A stretch of DNA of 64,000 nt, taken from contig NZ_AWZV01000019.1 in assembly GCF_000472545.1 (NCBI RefSeq), positions 86,577 to 150,576 on the forward strand, read 5' to 3'. The translations under genes were made by a program, and so were the position numbers. Below the pieces are notes generated by a model. That model was not told the DNA's origin and made no database searches. It worked only from the letters and a program-made list of their open reading frames with translations. Every line of letters starts with the position of its first letter. Positions within the stretch are counted from its first letter, which is position 1. The DNA comes from Burkholderia sp. WSM2232. Its GTDB lineage: Bacteria > Pseudomonadota > Gammaproteobacteria > Burkholderiales > Burkholderiaceae. Of this stretch, positions 25,287 to 34,833 are shown in pieces.

Positions 25287-26105
25287 ATGGCACTGCCTCT
25301 TTCTAATCGTAACCGGCGCGGTTTCATGGGCCTTCTGGGCTCTGCAGTGGCCTTTGCCACGTGTTCGTGCGGCGCCGGCCAGGCGTTTGCGCAGCAACCG
25401 ACTGAACCCCGCGGGGCGATTCCGGGCAGCGGCAAATCAGAGAAGAGCAAGATGCTGGGGATGGGCGCTGACGTATTGCAAAACCGCGCCCCTATTGACG
25501 CGATCAATATGTACCTGAACGGGTTCCACTTCTATGCGGACGACATGGGAAGGCAGGTCGAGGCCCATCATTACTGCCACCACATTAACGAAGATTTTTT
25601 CCAGTGCGTTATTTACGACGGCAACAAGTCGGACTCCCGGCTCATCGGTATTGAATACATCGTTTCCGAGAAGCTATTCAAGACCTTGCCTGACGAGGAA
25701 AAGCCGCTTTGGCACAGCCACCGCCACGAAACCACGTCTGGTGAACTTGTAATGCCTGGCATTCCAATGCCAGTCGAACACACGGCCATCGCTTTGCTGG
25801 TCAACACATACGGGAAGACTTGGCACACATGGCAGATCGACAGGGATTCGGCGCTGCCTATTGGGATCCCGCAGCTGATGATGGGATTTACCCAAGACGG
25901 TCAGCTCAGCGCGGAAATGATCCAGAGCCGCGATAAGGAACTCAACATATCGACCGCGAAAGAGCGTAAAAACCGGGAAGACCTTGCGAAGTCAGCCCGA
26001 CCCATTCAGCCTGGAGCCGATGCGTGGCAGTCGGGACAAGCGCCACAACTAGTCTTGAGCAAACTTCCGTTGAAAAACGGGAGGGGGTCCGAATTCTCGA
26101 AATGA
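25287..26105 (+). CDS. DUF1264 (oil-body-associated-protein-like) protein with Tat signal
   Basis: Protein of 272 aa. ATG 25287 is preferred to 25281 because CGGAG at 25276-25280 is then properly spaced. The leader NRNRRGFMGLLGSAVAFA is twin-arginine-like, ending near AFAQQ. The mature part has the DUF1264 hallmarks HHYCHHINEDFFQC, IYDGN, IGIEYIVSEKLFKTLP and WHSHRHET. The family was named from plant oil-body proteins and also occurs in bacteria and fungi; its biochemical role is not settled. Histidine and cysteine clusters suggest metal binding. It stands alone between two membrane-protein genes. Confidence 0.85.
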   Translation: MALPLSNRNRRGFMGLLGSAVAFATCSCGAGQAFAQQPTEPRGAIPGSGKSEKSKMLGMGADVLQNRAPIDAINMYLNGFHFYADDMGRQVEAHHYCHHINEDFFQCVIYDGNKSDSRLIGIEYIVSEKLFKTLPDEEKPLWHSHRHETTSGELVMPGIPMPVEHTAIALLVNTYGKTWHTWQIDRDSALPIGIPQLMMGFTQDGQLSAEMIQSRDKELNISTAKERKNREDLAKSARPIQPGADAWQSGQAPQLVLSKLPLKNGRGSEFSK

Positions 26106-26274
26106 CATGGCCCAGTCAGGTGTTGATCTCGGGTGTCACGTATGTCTGGACCGACGAAGGGTGGCTGTGTCTGGCGGCCGCGCTGGAGCTGTTTCCGTAT
26201 CGAAGTGTTTTATAACCGCAGTCGTCATTTATCGCTCGCACGGTAAAATCCGGTTTTAAGAATCCCGGCCTACC

Positions 26275-27057
26275 ATGCTCGCGCTGAAGCTAACTCTGGT
26301 TCCGCTTTTCGTGCTCGTCGTCTCGATGTCCGGCAGGTGGTGGGGACCATCGATCGCTGGATGGCTGGCGGGACTGCCCGTGGTAGCCGGGCCTATTTTG
26401 TACCTCTTGACGCTTTCGCACGGCGCCGCGTTCGGAGCCCGCGCGGCGACCTTATCGCTGGCCGCGATCCTCGCGTCCGAAGCGTTCAATTTCGCTTACG
26501 CCTGGACATGCAGGTCGCTGACGTGGCCACTCGCGCTACTTGCAGGCATAACCGTCTGGTTCCTGTCTGCATGCGGCCTCTCGCTCATGCCGACATCGCC
26601 CCTCTGGGCCTTGATCGCCGCAGTCACGGCTGTGACCGTTGGACAGTCGTTCTTGCCGAGAACATCGGCCGTTGCGGCCGGTGCGCCGCTGTCGAGACTC
26701 GATTTGCCTGGCAGGATGATTGCCGGGGCTCTGCTGACTTTCGCTGTCACGTCCATATCGAGCCGGGCCGGCCCGACGTGGAGCGGGTTGCTCGCGGTCT
26801 TCCCGCTGCTCGGGATCATCCTTTCCGTTTCGTCGCATCGCGCTCACGGTCCGGCATTTGTGATTTCGCTACTCCGGGGCATGGTGCTGGGACGCTTCTC
26901 ATTCGCCGCATTCTGCCTCCTGCTGACCTTCGCGCTACCCCATCAACGACCCATCTGTGCTTTTGCCGAAGCGGCGTTGCTCGCCATGCTTGTGCAGTGG
27001 TGCACGAAGCGCGTCGCGGCCAGCCGGCTACGAGCACCGGTCGCCGCTGCTGAATGA
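26275..27057 (+). CDS. Integral membrane protein of unknown function
   Basis: Hydrophobic protein of 260 aa with about eight predicted transmembrane segments, opening MLALKLTLVPLFVLVVS and including RWWGPSIAGWLAGLPVVAGPI. I do not recognise the family with certainty. Similar proteins of this size occur as lone genes in Burkholderia genomes. No strong ribosome site precedes the ATG at 26275. A clear intrinsic terminator follows at 27067-27090, so it is probably a single transcription unit. Confidence 0.75.
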   Translation: MLALKLTLVPLFVLVVSMSGRWWGPSIAGWLAGLPVVAGPILYLLTLSHGAAFGARAATLSLAAILASEAFNFAYAWTCRSLTWPLALLAGITVWFLSACGLSLMPTSPLWALIAAVTAVTVGQSFLPRTSAVAAGAPLSRLDLPGRMIAGALLTFAVTSISSRAGPTWSGLLAVFPLLGIILSVSSHRAHGPAFVISLLRGMVLGRFSFAAFCLLLTFALPHQRPICAFAEAALLAMLVQWCTKRVAASRLRAPVAAAE

Positions 27058-27066
27058 CGCTGCTGA

Positions 27067-27090
27067 GTGACGCTGCTTGTGCAGCGTCAC
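27067..27090 (+). terminator. Intrinsic terminator
   Basis: Perfect 10-bp stem GTGACGCTGC / GCAGCGTCAC with TTGT loop, followed by TTCTTC, 10 bp after the membrane-protein stop. Between convergent genes, so it may also serve argC. Confidence 0.75.
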
Positions 27091-27185
27091 TTCTTCACAC
27101 ACGAATGAGGCAGTGCCGGCCACTACCCCAGATTCGATGAAGGCCCAGCCTGGCACTATCGTTGGCCAGGAGGTGCTGCCGAACC

Positions 27186-28115
27186 TCATAGCCGCGCCAG
27201 CATCAACTCCAGATTCTGAACCGCAGCGCTGGATGCGCCCTTGCCAAGGTTGTCGAAAACAGCGGACAGGAGAACCTGACCGTTTTCCTCGTTATGAAAA
27301 ACGTTGAGGTGCATGTCGTTCGTACCGTTCAGCACCTCGGGATCCAGGTAACTCAAGGTACTCGATTCGCGTTGTGGCAAGACGCGTACGTGCGTGCATT
27401 GAGCATAGTGACGTGCCAGGCAAGCATGCAAGGTTGCGCCGTTCACACCCGGTGCGAGCAGCCGCAAATCCAGCGGCACCGTCACCACAATGCCCTGGCG
27501 AAACGCCCCTATGGCAGGAACGAAGATGGGTCGGTGCGCGAGTTGGGCGTAACTCTGGATTTCCGGCGTGTGCTTGTGCGCGAGTTGCAATCCATAGACT
27601 TTGTATGAAGGCGCGTTAGCGGCTTCGGGCCCTTCATACTCTTCCAGCCCGGCGCGTCCGCGTCCGGAGTAGCCGGACGTCGCGTGAATGCTGATGGGGT
27701 AGCTTCCTGGTATGAGCCCAGCCTGCGAAAGGGGACGCAGCAAGCCGATTGCCCCCGTGGGATAGCAGCCAGGATTGGTGACGCGCTGGGCAATCGCGAT
27801 CCGCTCTGGTTGTTCTGGCGTCATTTCGGGAAAGCCGTATGTCCAGCCAGGCTGTATACGGTGCGCCGAGCTGGCGTCGATGACCCTGACCGCAGGATTA
27901 ACGATGGCTGCCACGGCCTCGCGTGCGGCGGCGTCGGGCAGACAGAGAATGGCGATGTCGCAGGCGTTGATGGCTTGCGCGCGACGTCGCGCATCTTTTC
28001 GGTCATCGGCGGTAAGCGAGAGCAGCGTTATGTCGGTCCGGCCGTGCAGACGTTCACGGATTTGCAGCCCTGTGGTGCCCTGGTCGCCATCGATGAAAAC
28101 AATTGGAGCGGTCAT
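27186..28115 (-). CDS. argC: N-acetyl-gamma-glutamyl-phosphate reductase, short (type 2) form
   Basis: Reduces N-acetylglutamyl phosphate to the semialdehyde in arginine biosynthesis. It is 309 aa, the compact form rather than the 345-aa form. It begins IVFIDGDQGTTGLQIRERL (nucleotide-binding), and the catalytic Cys117 is in NPGCYPTGAIGL. HATSGYSGRGRAGLEEYEG and HKHTPEI follow as in the family. No other arg gene is nearby. It is divergent from a LysR gene across about 120 bp, which may regulate it. Confidence 0.93.
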   Translation of the reverse strand: MTAPIVFIDGDQGTTGLQIRERLHGRTDITLLSLTADDRKDARRRAQAINACDIAILCLPDAAAREAVAAIVNPAVRVIDASSAHRIQPGWTYGFPEMTPEQPERIAIAQRVTNPGCYPTGAIGLLRPLSQAGLIPGSYPISIHATSGYSGRGRAGLEEYEGPEAANAPSYKVYGLQLAHKHTPEIQSYAQLAHRPIFVPAIGAFRQGIVVTVPLDLRLLAPGVNGATLHACLARHYAQCTHVRVLPQRESSTLSYLDPEVLNGTNDMHLNVFHNEENGQVLLSAVFDNLGKGASSAAVQNLELMLARL

Positions 28116-28235
28116 GAACGGGATACTCCGAGTGGTTATAAGGCCAAGCGAACCACATGATCCCGCAATGGATACAATAGGAGAAGTTGAATTTCATGAC
28201 CTTGAGATTCAGGTTTTCTGAATGAGGACGCCGAC

Positions 28236-29120
28236 ATGCGAGAGATCAGCCTGGACCGCTTGCGCACCCTTATCGCGATCACCGAGCGTGGGTCGTTTGC
28301 AGAGGCAGCGCGTGCACTGAATCTGGCGCCTCCGACAGTCAGCCTGCATATCGCCGAACTCGAAGCGCGCATCGGGGCGCCGCTCCTTTCGCGAAAGCGC
28401 GGGCAGATAAAGCCCTCGGCGATAGGAGAGGTGCTGGTGGAGCGCGCGCGGCGACTGCTTGCGGATGCTGAGCAGGCGCTTGACGATGTCCAACGCCAGG
28501 TACAGGGGCTTGAAGGGCGCGCCAGAATCGGCGCTTCGACCGGCGCAATCGCCCACCTGTTGCCTCAGGCGCTAGAAGTGTTGCGCCAGCACCACCCCGC
28601 TATCGACGTACAGGTTGCAGTCCTCACCTCGTCCGAAACGTTGTCCCGGCTGGCAGCTGGGACGCTAGACGTTGGGCTGGTGGCCTTGCCTCAGCCTCCC
28701 GTAGCCGGACTCGTAATAACGCCTTGGAGGCGCGACCCGGTGATGGCCTTTGTGCCGGCGCATTGGCAGTGCCCGGCGCGCGTTACCCCTGAATGGCTCG
28801 CCGCCCAGCCTCTCATTCTCAATGACGCCAGCACGCGTCTTTCACGTCTGACAACGGAGTGGTTCAGCACCGCAGGGCAGCATCCCGCGCCTCGCATACA
28901 GCTGAACTACAACGACGCGATCAAGAGCCTTGTGGCGGCAGGCTATGGCGCCGCGCTGCTACCTCATGAGGCAACTGCGCCGCCAACCGACAAGCGCATA
29001 GTCATGCGACCGCTGCGCCCGGCGCTGTGGCGTCAGCTCGGCATTGCTCATCGCGCTGGGTACGTTGAGCGTGCCACGCAACACGTGCTTGAAGTGTTGC
29101 GGGATTTGCGATTTAGATAG
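28236..29120 (+). CDS. LysR-family transcriptional regulator
   Basis: LysR regulator of 294 aa with N-terminal DNA-binding domain LDRLRTLIAITERGSFAEAARALNLAPPTVSLHIAELEARIG and an effector domain from about residue 90. GAGGA lies before the ATG at 28236. Divergence from argC with a short shared spacer is the classical LysR layout, so argC is the first candidate target. Confidence 0.9.
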   Translation: MREISLDRLRTLIAITERGSFAEAARALNLAPPTVSLHIAELEARIGAPLLSRKRGQIKPSAIGEVLVERARRLLADAEQALDDVQRQVQGLEGRARIGASTGAIAHLLPQALEVLRQHHPAIDVQVAVLTSSETLSRLAAGTLDVGLVALPQPPVAGLVITPWRRDPVMAFVPAHWQCPARVTPEWLAAQPLILNDASTRLSRLTTEWFSTAGQHPAPRIQLNYNDAIKSLVAAGYGAALLPHEATAPPTDKRIVMRPLRPALWRQLGIAHRAGYVERATQHVLEVLRDLRFR

Positions 29121-29536
29121 TTTTTGGACAGCGTGCTCTGCAGTGGCTAATGGTTGTCGGCGGAGAAGATGGAACGGCCGCATGAATGGCGCTATTGACG
29201 ACTCGCCATTGATCGACCCATTGAATCGCATTTCGCATTGGTCCAGAACGGACGTCCGGGAAGGCGCATCAGCCGTTGAGCTCAAAGTGCCGGCAGTAAT
29301 GCCTTTTCGGTAGGGCATTGACGCGACCACAGACCATCCGGTCGCCGCTCGAGCCGCATCCCGCAAGTCCCCGCACGACAACTAGTCTCAACTTCCCGGC
29401 ACGAAGGCGGAAAACGCAGAAGTCTCGGCATGCGTTCGCGACTTCAATGGCTATTCTTCAGACGCTGTGACCAACGCCTTGCCGGTCGGTTATGCGGGTC
29501 GTGCCAGCCATTCTGCGATTGCGCGAAGGGGGAGAT
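29121..29536. other. Intergenic region with no supported gene
   Basis: About 415 bp between the LysR gene and the exoprotein gene. No motif-bearing frame or clear hairpin was found. It should hold the exoprotein promoter. Confidence 0.5.
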
Positions 29537-31948
29537 GTGAGACTTCCGGAATCAACCCGGTCCGCGCGACGCGCACTGCATCGTCGACAGCCGAACCGAA
29601 CGCTCTGGGTTGCCACTGGCATTTCGCTAACGGGCCTGTGCTTCGGGCATGCGACGCTCGCAGCGGGACCACTTCCGCAAGGCGGCACCTATGTGGCCGG
29701 CACGGGCGCGATAGCAGGCCAGGGCAACGGCCTCGTCATTACGCAACCGGGTTCGACACGCGGCGTGATCGACTGGAACAGTTTTTCAATCGGCAGGAAC
29801 AACACCGTCACCTTCAACAACGGCTCCGGCGCGACGCTGAACCGGGTGACGGGCGGTGTGCCATCCGCGATCTTCGGCAAGCTCACTGCAACGGGCAGCC
29901 TGTATGTGATCAATCCGCAAGGCATCGTCGTCGGGCCTTCGGGCGTGATCGGCACGGGCGGCCGTTTCGTCGCGTCCACGCTCGATGTCTGCAACTGCGC
30001 GTTCATGCACGGCGCTGACGCGCTTACTCTCTCGGGCGACTCTGACGCAAGCGTGATCAACCTCGGCAAGATCGGCTCCAGTGGCGGCGATGTGTTCCTG
30101 ATTGCCCGACGCACGGTCATTAACGCGGGCGCCGTGGCAGCGCCCAACGGCACAGTGGAACTGGCAGCCGGCGAAAAGGTCCTGTTGCAGGACCTGAGCA
30201 GTAGCAGGCAGGTCTTCGTACAGAGTGGCAGTCAGGGCACGGTCGTCAACCGGGGGCGGATCGAGGCCGCACAGATCAGCCTGCAGGCCGCAGATGGCAA
30301 CGTCTACGCGCTTGCCGGTGGCGGCACGCGCGTCCGCGCGACGGGCACCGCGAATCGGCAAGGTCACGTGTGGCTCGTCGCCGATGATGGGCGTGTCGCG
30401 CAGTACGGCACGATCGCCGCGAGCAACGCTGGCGGCAGCGGTGGGACGGTCGATACTCAAGCGGCGCAACCAACGTTCGGCAAGCACGCGGCCGTTCTCG
30501 CTGGCCAATGGAATCTGTCGAGCGACACTTTCACGATAGATGATGCCGCGGCTCGCGCGTTGCAGCGCAGCCTGAACGCAGGTACATCAGTCGATGTCAT
30601 GACCACGGCCACGAACGCGAACGGCGCGACAGGCGACCTCAGCGTTGCGTCGAGCCTTAGCTGGAGCGGCCCGGCTTCGCTCACGCTCGCCGCCTATCGC
30701 AACGTCTTGCTGACCACGGGCACCACCGTTGCGAACAACGGCACGGGCAGTCTGACCTTGCGCGCCGACGCATCCGCAATAGACAACGGCGGCAGCGTCA
30801 TCAACAACGGTAGCATCGACTGGTCGAAAAGTACGGGAATCGTCAGCGCACTCTACGATATGAACGGTAGTCACAGTCCCGGCCGTCTGGTGAGCAACCC
30901 CGCCTGGAGCACACCGCGCTACAGCGGACTTGTGCAGCAGATAACCGGCTATCAACTCGTCAATTCGGTCGCGGACCTGCAGAACATCGCAAACAATCTC
31001 GCAGGCGTCTATGCGCTCGGCAAGAATATCGACGCGAGCGCGACGAGTACTGCCATCGCCTTCGTTTCGATCGGCAGCGCGACCGCGCCTTTCACCGGGC
31101 AACTGGATGGCATGGGCCATGTCATCGACAGGTTCAGTCAACGTGACCAGAGTTCGGGTTCGCCTGCGGCCGGCCTGTTTGGCGTGATTGGTCCCGCAGG
31201 GGTCGTTCGCAATGTCGGCATGACGAACGCCGACATAGCGACTAACGTCTATTACCCGGCTGGAATCCCGTTCGGGATTCTCGCCGGGCAAAACGAGGGC
31301 TTGATTACTTACGCTTACAGCAGTGGCGTTCGCAGCGCTGGCTCTTTCGAGGGGGCGGAGGTTGGAGGTCTGGTGGGGCGCAACGACGGTCTGATCGAAC
31401 GATCGTCGAGCACTGCGGCGCTCAGCAATGGCGGCTTGCTTGGCGGGCTTGTCGGCGCCAATTTCGGCACCGTTAGTCAGTCCTATATGAATGGAATAGT
31501 AAGCCCGAACGTTCACGGCCAGGGTGGCGGTCTGGTGGGCCACAACGGGGGAACGGTGTCACAGTCGTACGCAAGCGGAGAGACCTTCGGCCTTTTTTCC
31601 GCAGGTGGATTGGCTTACTCGAATGGCGGTGTGATCGAACAGTCGTTCGCGTCAGGCGCGGTCCGAGGGCCCTCATATCAAGGTCCGACCTACGGCACGT
31701 ATGGCGCAATCGTGGGGTACAACGACGGGGGAACGATTGCCCCCAACGTCTACTGGGACAAAGAAACAACGACGCGGCTGGCAAGTACGGGGGCTGGCAC
31801 GCAACTGCCCGCGGCGAACGGCCTGACAAGCGCGCAGATGAGTAGCCCGGCCAGCTTTGACGCATTCTGGGACTTCAGTGCGACTGGGGCGTGGGCCATG
31901 CCGGCGGGCGCGACTCACCCGGTCCTGCGTTGGCAGTTGGCGCAATAG
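29537..31948 (+). CDS. Two-partner-secretion exoprotein (filamentous haemagglutinin N-terminal domain, GLUG repeats)
   Basis: Large secreted beta-helix protein, 803 aa from a GTG at 29537 that follows AAGGGGGAG; an in-frame ATG at 29492 is the alternative. A signal region ends at ATLAAG, about residue 44. Then comes the TPS domain: GQGNGLVITQPGSTRGVIDWNSFSI, VINPQGIVVGPSGVI, and GGRFVASTLDV. The C-terminal half has GLUG-type repeats (GGLVGRNDGLI, GGLVGANFGTV, GGLVGHNGGTV). Export would need a TpsB outer-membrane partner, which is not encoded nearby. Adhesion is the usual role. Confidence 0.87.
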   Translation: MRLPESTRSARRALHRRQPNRTLWVATGISLTGLCFGHATLAAGPLPQGGTYVAGTGAIAGQGNGLVITQPGSTRGVIDWNSFSIGRNNTVTFNNGSGATLNRVTGGVPSAIFGKLTATGSLYVINPQGIVVGPSGVIGTGGRFVASTLDVCNCAFMHGADALTLSGDSDASVINLGKIGSSGGDVFLIARRTVINAGAVAAPNGTVELAAGEKVLLQDLSSSRQVFVQSGSQGTVVNRGRIEAAQISLQAADGNVYALAGGGTRVRATGTANRQGHVWLVADDGRVAQYGTIAASNAGGSGGTVDTQAAQPTFGKHAAVLAGQWNLSSDTFTIDDAAARALQRSLNAGTSVDVMTTATNANGATGDLSVASSLSWSGPASLTLAAYRNVLLTTGTTVANNGTGSLTLRADASAIDNGGSVINNGSIDWSKSTGIVSALYDMNGSHSPGRLVSNPAWSTPRYSGLVQQITGYQLVNSVADLQNIANNLAGVYALGKNIDASATSTAIAFVSIGSATAPFTGQLDGMGHVIDRFSQRDQSSGSPAAGLFGVIGPAGVVRNVGMTNADIATNVYYPAGIPFGILAGQNEGLITYAYSSGVRSAGSFEGAEVGGLVGRNDGLIERSSSTAALSNGGLLGGLVGANFGTVSQSYMNGIVSPNVHGQGGGLVGHNGGTVSQSYASGETFGLFSAGGLAYSNGGVIEQSFASGAVRGPSYQGPTYGTYGAIVGYNDGGTIAPNVYWDKETTTRLASTGAGTQLPAANGLTSAQMSSPASFDAFWDFSATGAWAMPAGATHPVLRWQLAQ

Positions 31949-31998
31949 GCGCTGTGGTGAACTCGGGGCGGGCGCCGTGGAGCCGCCGCCCCGACCGG

Positions 31999-32904
31999 CT
32001 AATCAAAATAAGGCGCCAATACCCCTTCGATCCAGTCCATGAAGGTCCGCACGCGTGGCGACAGATTACGTCGATGCGCCACCACGAGCGACGCGGCGAG
32101 AGGCTCGGGACGTAAGTCGGGCAGAACCTCCACTAGCGCGCCGCTTTCAATGTGATGCGCGAGCGCCAGATATCCCGCCTGTATCAGCCCTATGCCCGCA
32201 AGCCCGGCTGCATGATAGGTCTGCACACTGTTGACCTGCATCGCGCCTGGCAACGCAAGCGACGCGTAGCCGTTGCCGTCTGGGTACTCCCATCCGGCAT
32301 GCTTCGCGCCGAGTGTCAGCGTGTAATGCACCATCCTGTGTCCCTGGCTGCGCAGATCATCGAGCGTATGCGGTATGCCGTGCCGTGCCAGATAGCTCGG
32401 GCTCGCCGCGTTGGTCATGCGCAGCTTGCCCAGCGGTCGGGCAATCAGGCTCTCGTCGGCAATCGGACCCAGACGGATCACGCAATCAAACCCTTCCTGC
32501 ACGAGATCGACGCGCCTATCGGTGCTGGAAAGCTCCAGTTGCAAATCTGGATGCGCTGCCATGAGTTCCGGCAGTGCGGGAACCACGACGCTTCGCGCCA
32601 ATTCGGTGGGCATGTCGACACGCAATCTTCCCCGTAGCGGTGTGCCATTGCCCGAGAACATCGACTGCAATTCCTGCACGTCGGCCAGCAGATCGCGAGC
32701 CCGGGAATAAAAGGCGCGTCCATCTTCAGTAAGTTGCACACTTCGCGTAGTCCGATGCAGGAGAGTGGCTCCCACATCCCGCTCGAGCTCACGGATCACC
32801 ATAGAGACACGTCCCTTCTGGATGCCAAGGCTTTCCGCCGCACGCGTGAAGCTCGTCATTTCGGCGACACGGGCAAAGATCAGAAGCGCGTCAAGGTTTT
32901 GCAT
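31999..32904 (-). CDS. LysR-family transcriptional regulator (CrgA-like)
   Basis: LysR regulator of 301 aa: LDALLIFARVAEMTSFTRAAESLGIQKGRVSMVIRELERDVG is the DNA-binding domain, and TRSVQLTEDGRAFYSRARDLL the linker helix region. The effector domain matches the large group of regulators found beside oxidoreductase genes. It is divergent from the flavodoxin-like gene at 33021 with a 116-bp AT-rich spacer, and probably controls that gene and the following aldo-keto reductase. Confidence 0.9.
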   Translation of the reverse strand: MQNLDALLIFARVAEMTSFTRAAESLGIQKGRVSMVIRELERDVGATLLHRTTRSVQLTEDGRAFYSRARDLLADVQELQSMFSGNGTPLRGRLRVDMPTELARSVVVPALPELMAAHPDLQLELSSTDRRVDLVQEGFDCVIRLGPIADESLIARPLGKLRMTNAASPSYLARHGIPHTLDDLRSQGHRMVHYTLTLGAKHAGWEYPDGNGYASLALPGAMQVNSVQTYHAAGLAGIGLIQAGYLALAHHIESGALVEVLPDLRPEPLAASLVVAHRRNLSPRVRTFMDWIEGVLAPYFD

Positions 32905-33020
32905 TGTTCACTCAGGAAGTAACAGAACGTTATCTTTGTCGTTATTTATAGCTCAATTGGGACTCAGTAGACTAGCTTCCCATGTCATCCGCAGGACAAC
33001 CTGAACGAAAGGGAATAACC

Positions 33021-33611
33021 ATGAATCAGCACACCTCTCCGGTTAAAACTGTCGCCGTCTACCACTCTGGCTATGGGCATACCGAGCGTATGGCCAGAGC
33101 TATTGCCGAAGGCGCGGGCGCAGTGCTCGTCACGATCGATAACGAGGGCAACATTGCCGAGGATGCGTGGGAAACGCTTGCCGGCGCGGATGCCATCCTG
33201 TTTGGCTCGCCGACCTACATGGGCGGCCCCAGCTGGCAGTTCAAGAAGTTTGCTGACGGTTCCTCGAAGCCCTGGTTCGAAGGCCGGTGGCAAAACAAGG
33301 TCTTTGGCGGCTTTACCAATAGTGCGAGTCTGAACGGCGACAAGCTCAATACGCTCGAATACTTTTTCCTGCTGGCTGGTCAGCATGGCGGCATCTGGGT
33401 CGGCATGGATATCAAGCCGGCAAACGTCAAGGCGTCAATGCGCGACGACCTGAATCGCATGGGCTCGTACATCGCGCCGATGGCGCAGACACCTGCCGAT
33501 GCGACGCCTGAAGAGATGTCGCCGGGAGATCTCGAGACGGCCCGCCGCTATGGTGCCCGCGTCGCGATGATCGCCGGGCAGTTGCGGGCCGGCAGACATC
33601 AAAGCAACTGA
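33021..33611 (+). CDS. Flavodoxin-family NAD(P)H:quinone oxidoreductase (WrbA-like)
   Basis: FMN-binding oxidoreductase of 196 aa. The start MNQHTSPVKTVAVYHSGYGHTERMARAI at 33021 follows AAAGGGA. The phosphate-binding loop is HSGYGHTERMA, and FGSPTYMGGPSWQFKKF and GGFTNSASLNGDKLNTL complete the flavin site as in WrbA-type flavodoxins. It would reduce quinones by two electrons. It is divergent from a LysR regulator and 71 bp ahead of an aldo-keto reductase, which suggests an operon for electrophile or quinone stress. Confidence 0.9.
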   Translation: MNQHTSPVKTVAVYHSGYGHTERMARAIAEGAGAVLVTIDNEGNIAEDAWETLAGADAILFGSPTYMGGPSWQFKKFADGSSKPWFEGRWQNKVFGGFTNSASLNGDKLNTLEYFFLLAGQHGGIWVGMDIKPANVKASMRDDLNRMGSYIAPMAQTPADATPEEMSPGDLETARRYGARVAMIAGQLRAGRHQSN

Positions 33612-33682
33612 AACTTTGTTGCATGAGGAAGGGAGGCGCCAGGCCGCCACATTTTATCCAGCCAATCTCGAAGGGAACTGCC

Positions 33683-34738
33683 ATGAAATACAAGCAACTT
33701 GGCCGCACCGGCCTGTTTGTTTCCGAACTGTGCCTCGGCACGATGACGCTGGGCGGCAATGCCGACGCCGGCATGTGGGCGGCGATCGGCGCGGTCGGCC
33801 AGGACGAGGCGAACCGACTGATCGCCCGCGCGCTTGCCGAGGGAATCAACTTCATCGACACCGCCGACGTATATTCATTCGGCCAGTCAGAACGCCTCGT
33901 CGGACAGGCGCTCAGAGACCTCGGGGTGCGACGCAGTGAGATCGTGCTTGCTACGAAGACAGCTGGCGCGATGGGCCCCAAACCGAACGATCAGGGGGCG
34001 TCGCGTGGTCACATCATGGATTCTGTGCAGAGGAGCCTGGAGCGTCTTCAGGTCGACCATATAGACCTGTACCAGATACACGCCAGCGATCCTGTCACCC
34101 CGATTGACGAGACGCTGCGTGCGCTCGACGATCTTACGCGGCAGGGGCTGGTTCGTTATGTCGGCGTCTCAAACTGGCGGGCAGGCAAGATCGGCAAGGC
34201 GCTCGGACTGAGCCAGGCGCTGCACGCTACGCGCTTCGAGACGCTGCAGGCGTACTATTCGATTGCCGGACGTGACGTCGAGCGCGAGCTGGTACCGCTC
34301 GCCATCGAGGAGCGGATGGGGCTTCTCGTCTGGTCGCCGCTGGCCGGCGGATTGCTGTCGGGCAAGTTCGGCCCCGGCGCTCCGACTGAAGAAGGTTCGC
34401 GGCGCAGCCATTTTGATTTTCCCCCGGTCGATCTCGAACGGGCCTGGTCGTGCGTTGCGGAAATGCGCAGCATTGCCGACGCGCGCGGTGTCTCGGTTGC
34501 CCGGATCGCGCTCGCCTGGATACTCGCCAGGCCGTATGTCACGAGCGTCATCATCGGTGCCAAACGGGTCGAACAGCTCGAAGATAATCTGGGTGCAGTC
34601 GATATCGTCCTGACCGAAGAAGAGCTTGCGCGTCTTGAAGCCGTGAGTGCTCTGCCTCCCCATTATCCCGGCTGGATGATCGAGCGTCAGGAGTCGGGCC
34701 GGATCCCTGCGGCTTTCAGCGGGGGCGGGGCGAAATAG
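33683..34738 (+). CDS. Aldo/keto reductase
   Basis: NADPH-dependent oxidoreductase of 351 aa, starting MKYKQLGRTGLFVSELCLGTM at 33683 after GAAGGGA. The tetrad is visible: Asp-Val-Tyr in DTADVYSFGQSE, Lys in VLATKTAG, and His in YQIHASDP. The NADPH-binding end is SVIIGAKRVEQLEDNLGA. It belongs to the AKR group with YajO/YghZ-like members. Substrate is unknown; the gene is downstream of the WrbA-like gene. Confidence 0.92.
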   Translation: MKYKQLGRTGLFVSELCLGTMTLGGNADAGMWAAIGAVGQDEANRLIARALAEGINFIDTADVYSFGQSERLVGQALRDLGVRRSEIVLATKTAGAMGPKPNDQGASRGHIMDSVQRSLERLQVDHIDLYQIHASDPVTPIDETLRALDDLTRQGLVRYVGVSNWRAGKIGKALGLSQALHATRFETLQAYYSIAGRDVERELVPLAIEERMGLLVWSPLAGGLLSGKFGPGAPTEEGSRRSHFDFPPVDLERAWSCVAEMRSIADARGVSVARIALAWILARPYVTSVIIGAKRVEQLEDNLGAVDIVLTEEELARLEAVSALPPHYPGWMIERQESGRIPAAFSGGGAK

Positions 34739-34833
34739 AATCGGCTGCTGCACATCAATATTTTCGACGCGGGCGGTTGCGAATACCCGCCACGCGTTGC
34801 ATTGCGTGCGTCCAGCACGAAAGAGAGATCAAC

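Noticed and set aside
31964..31993. GC-rich hairpin between the exoprotein and LysR genes
   Set aside because: Arms CGGGGCGG / CCGCCCCG fit but the loop is 14 bases and there is no T tract on either strand; not listed as a terminator.
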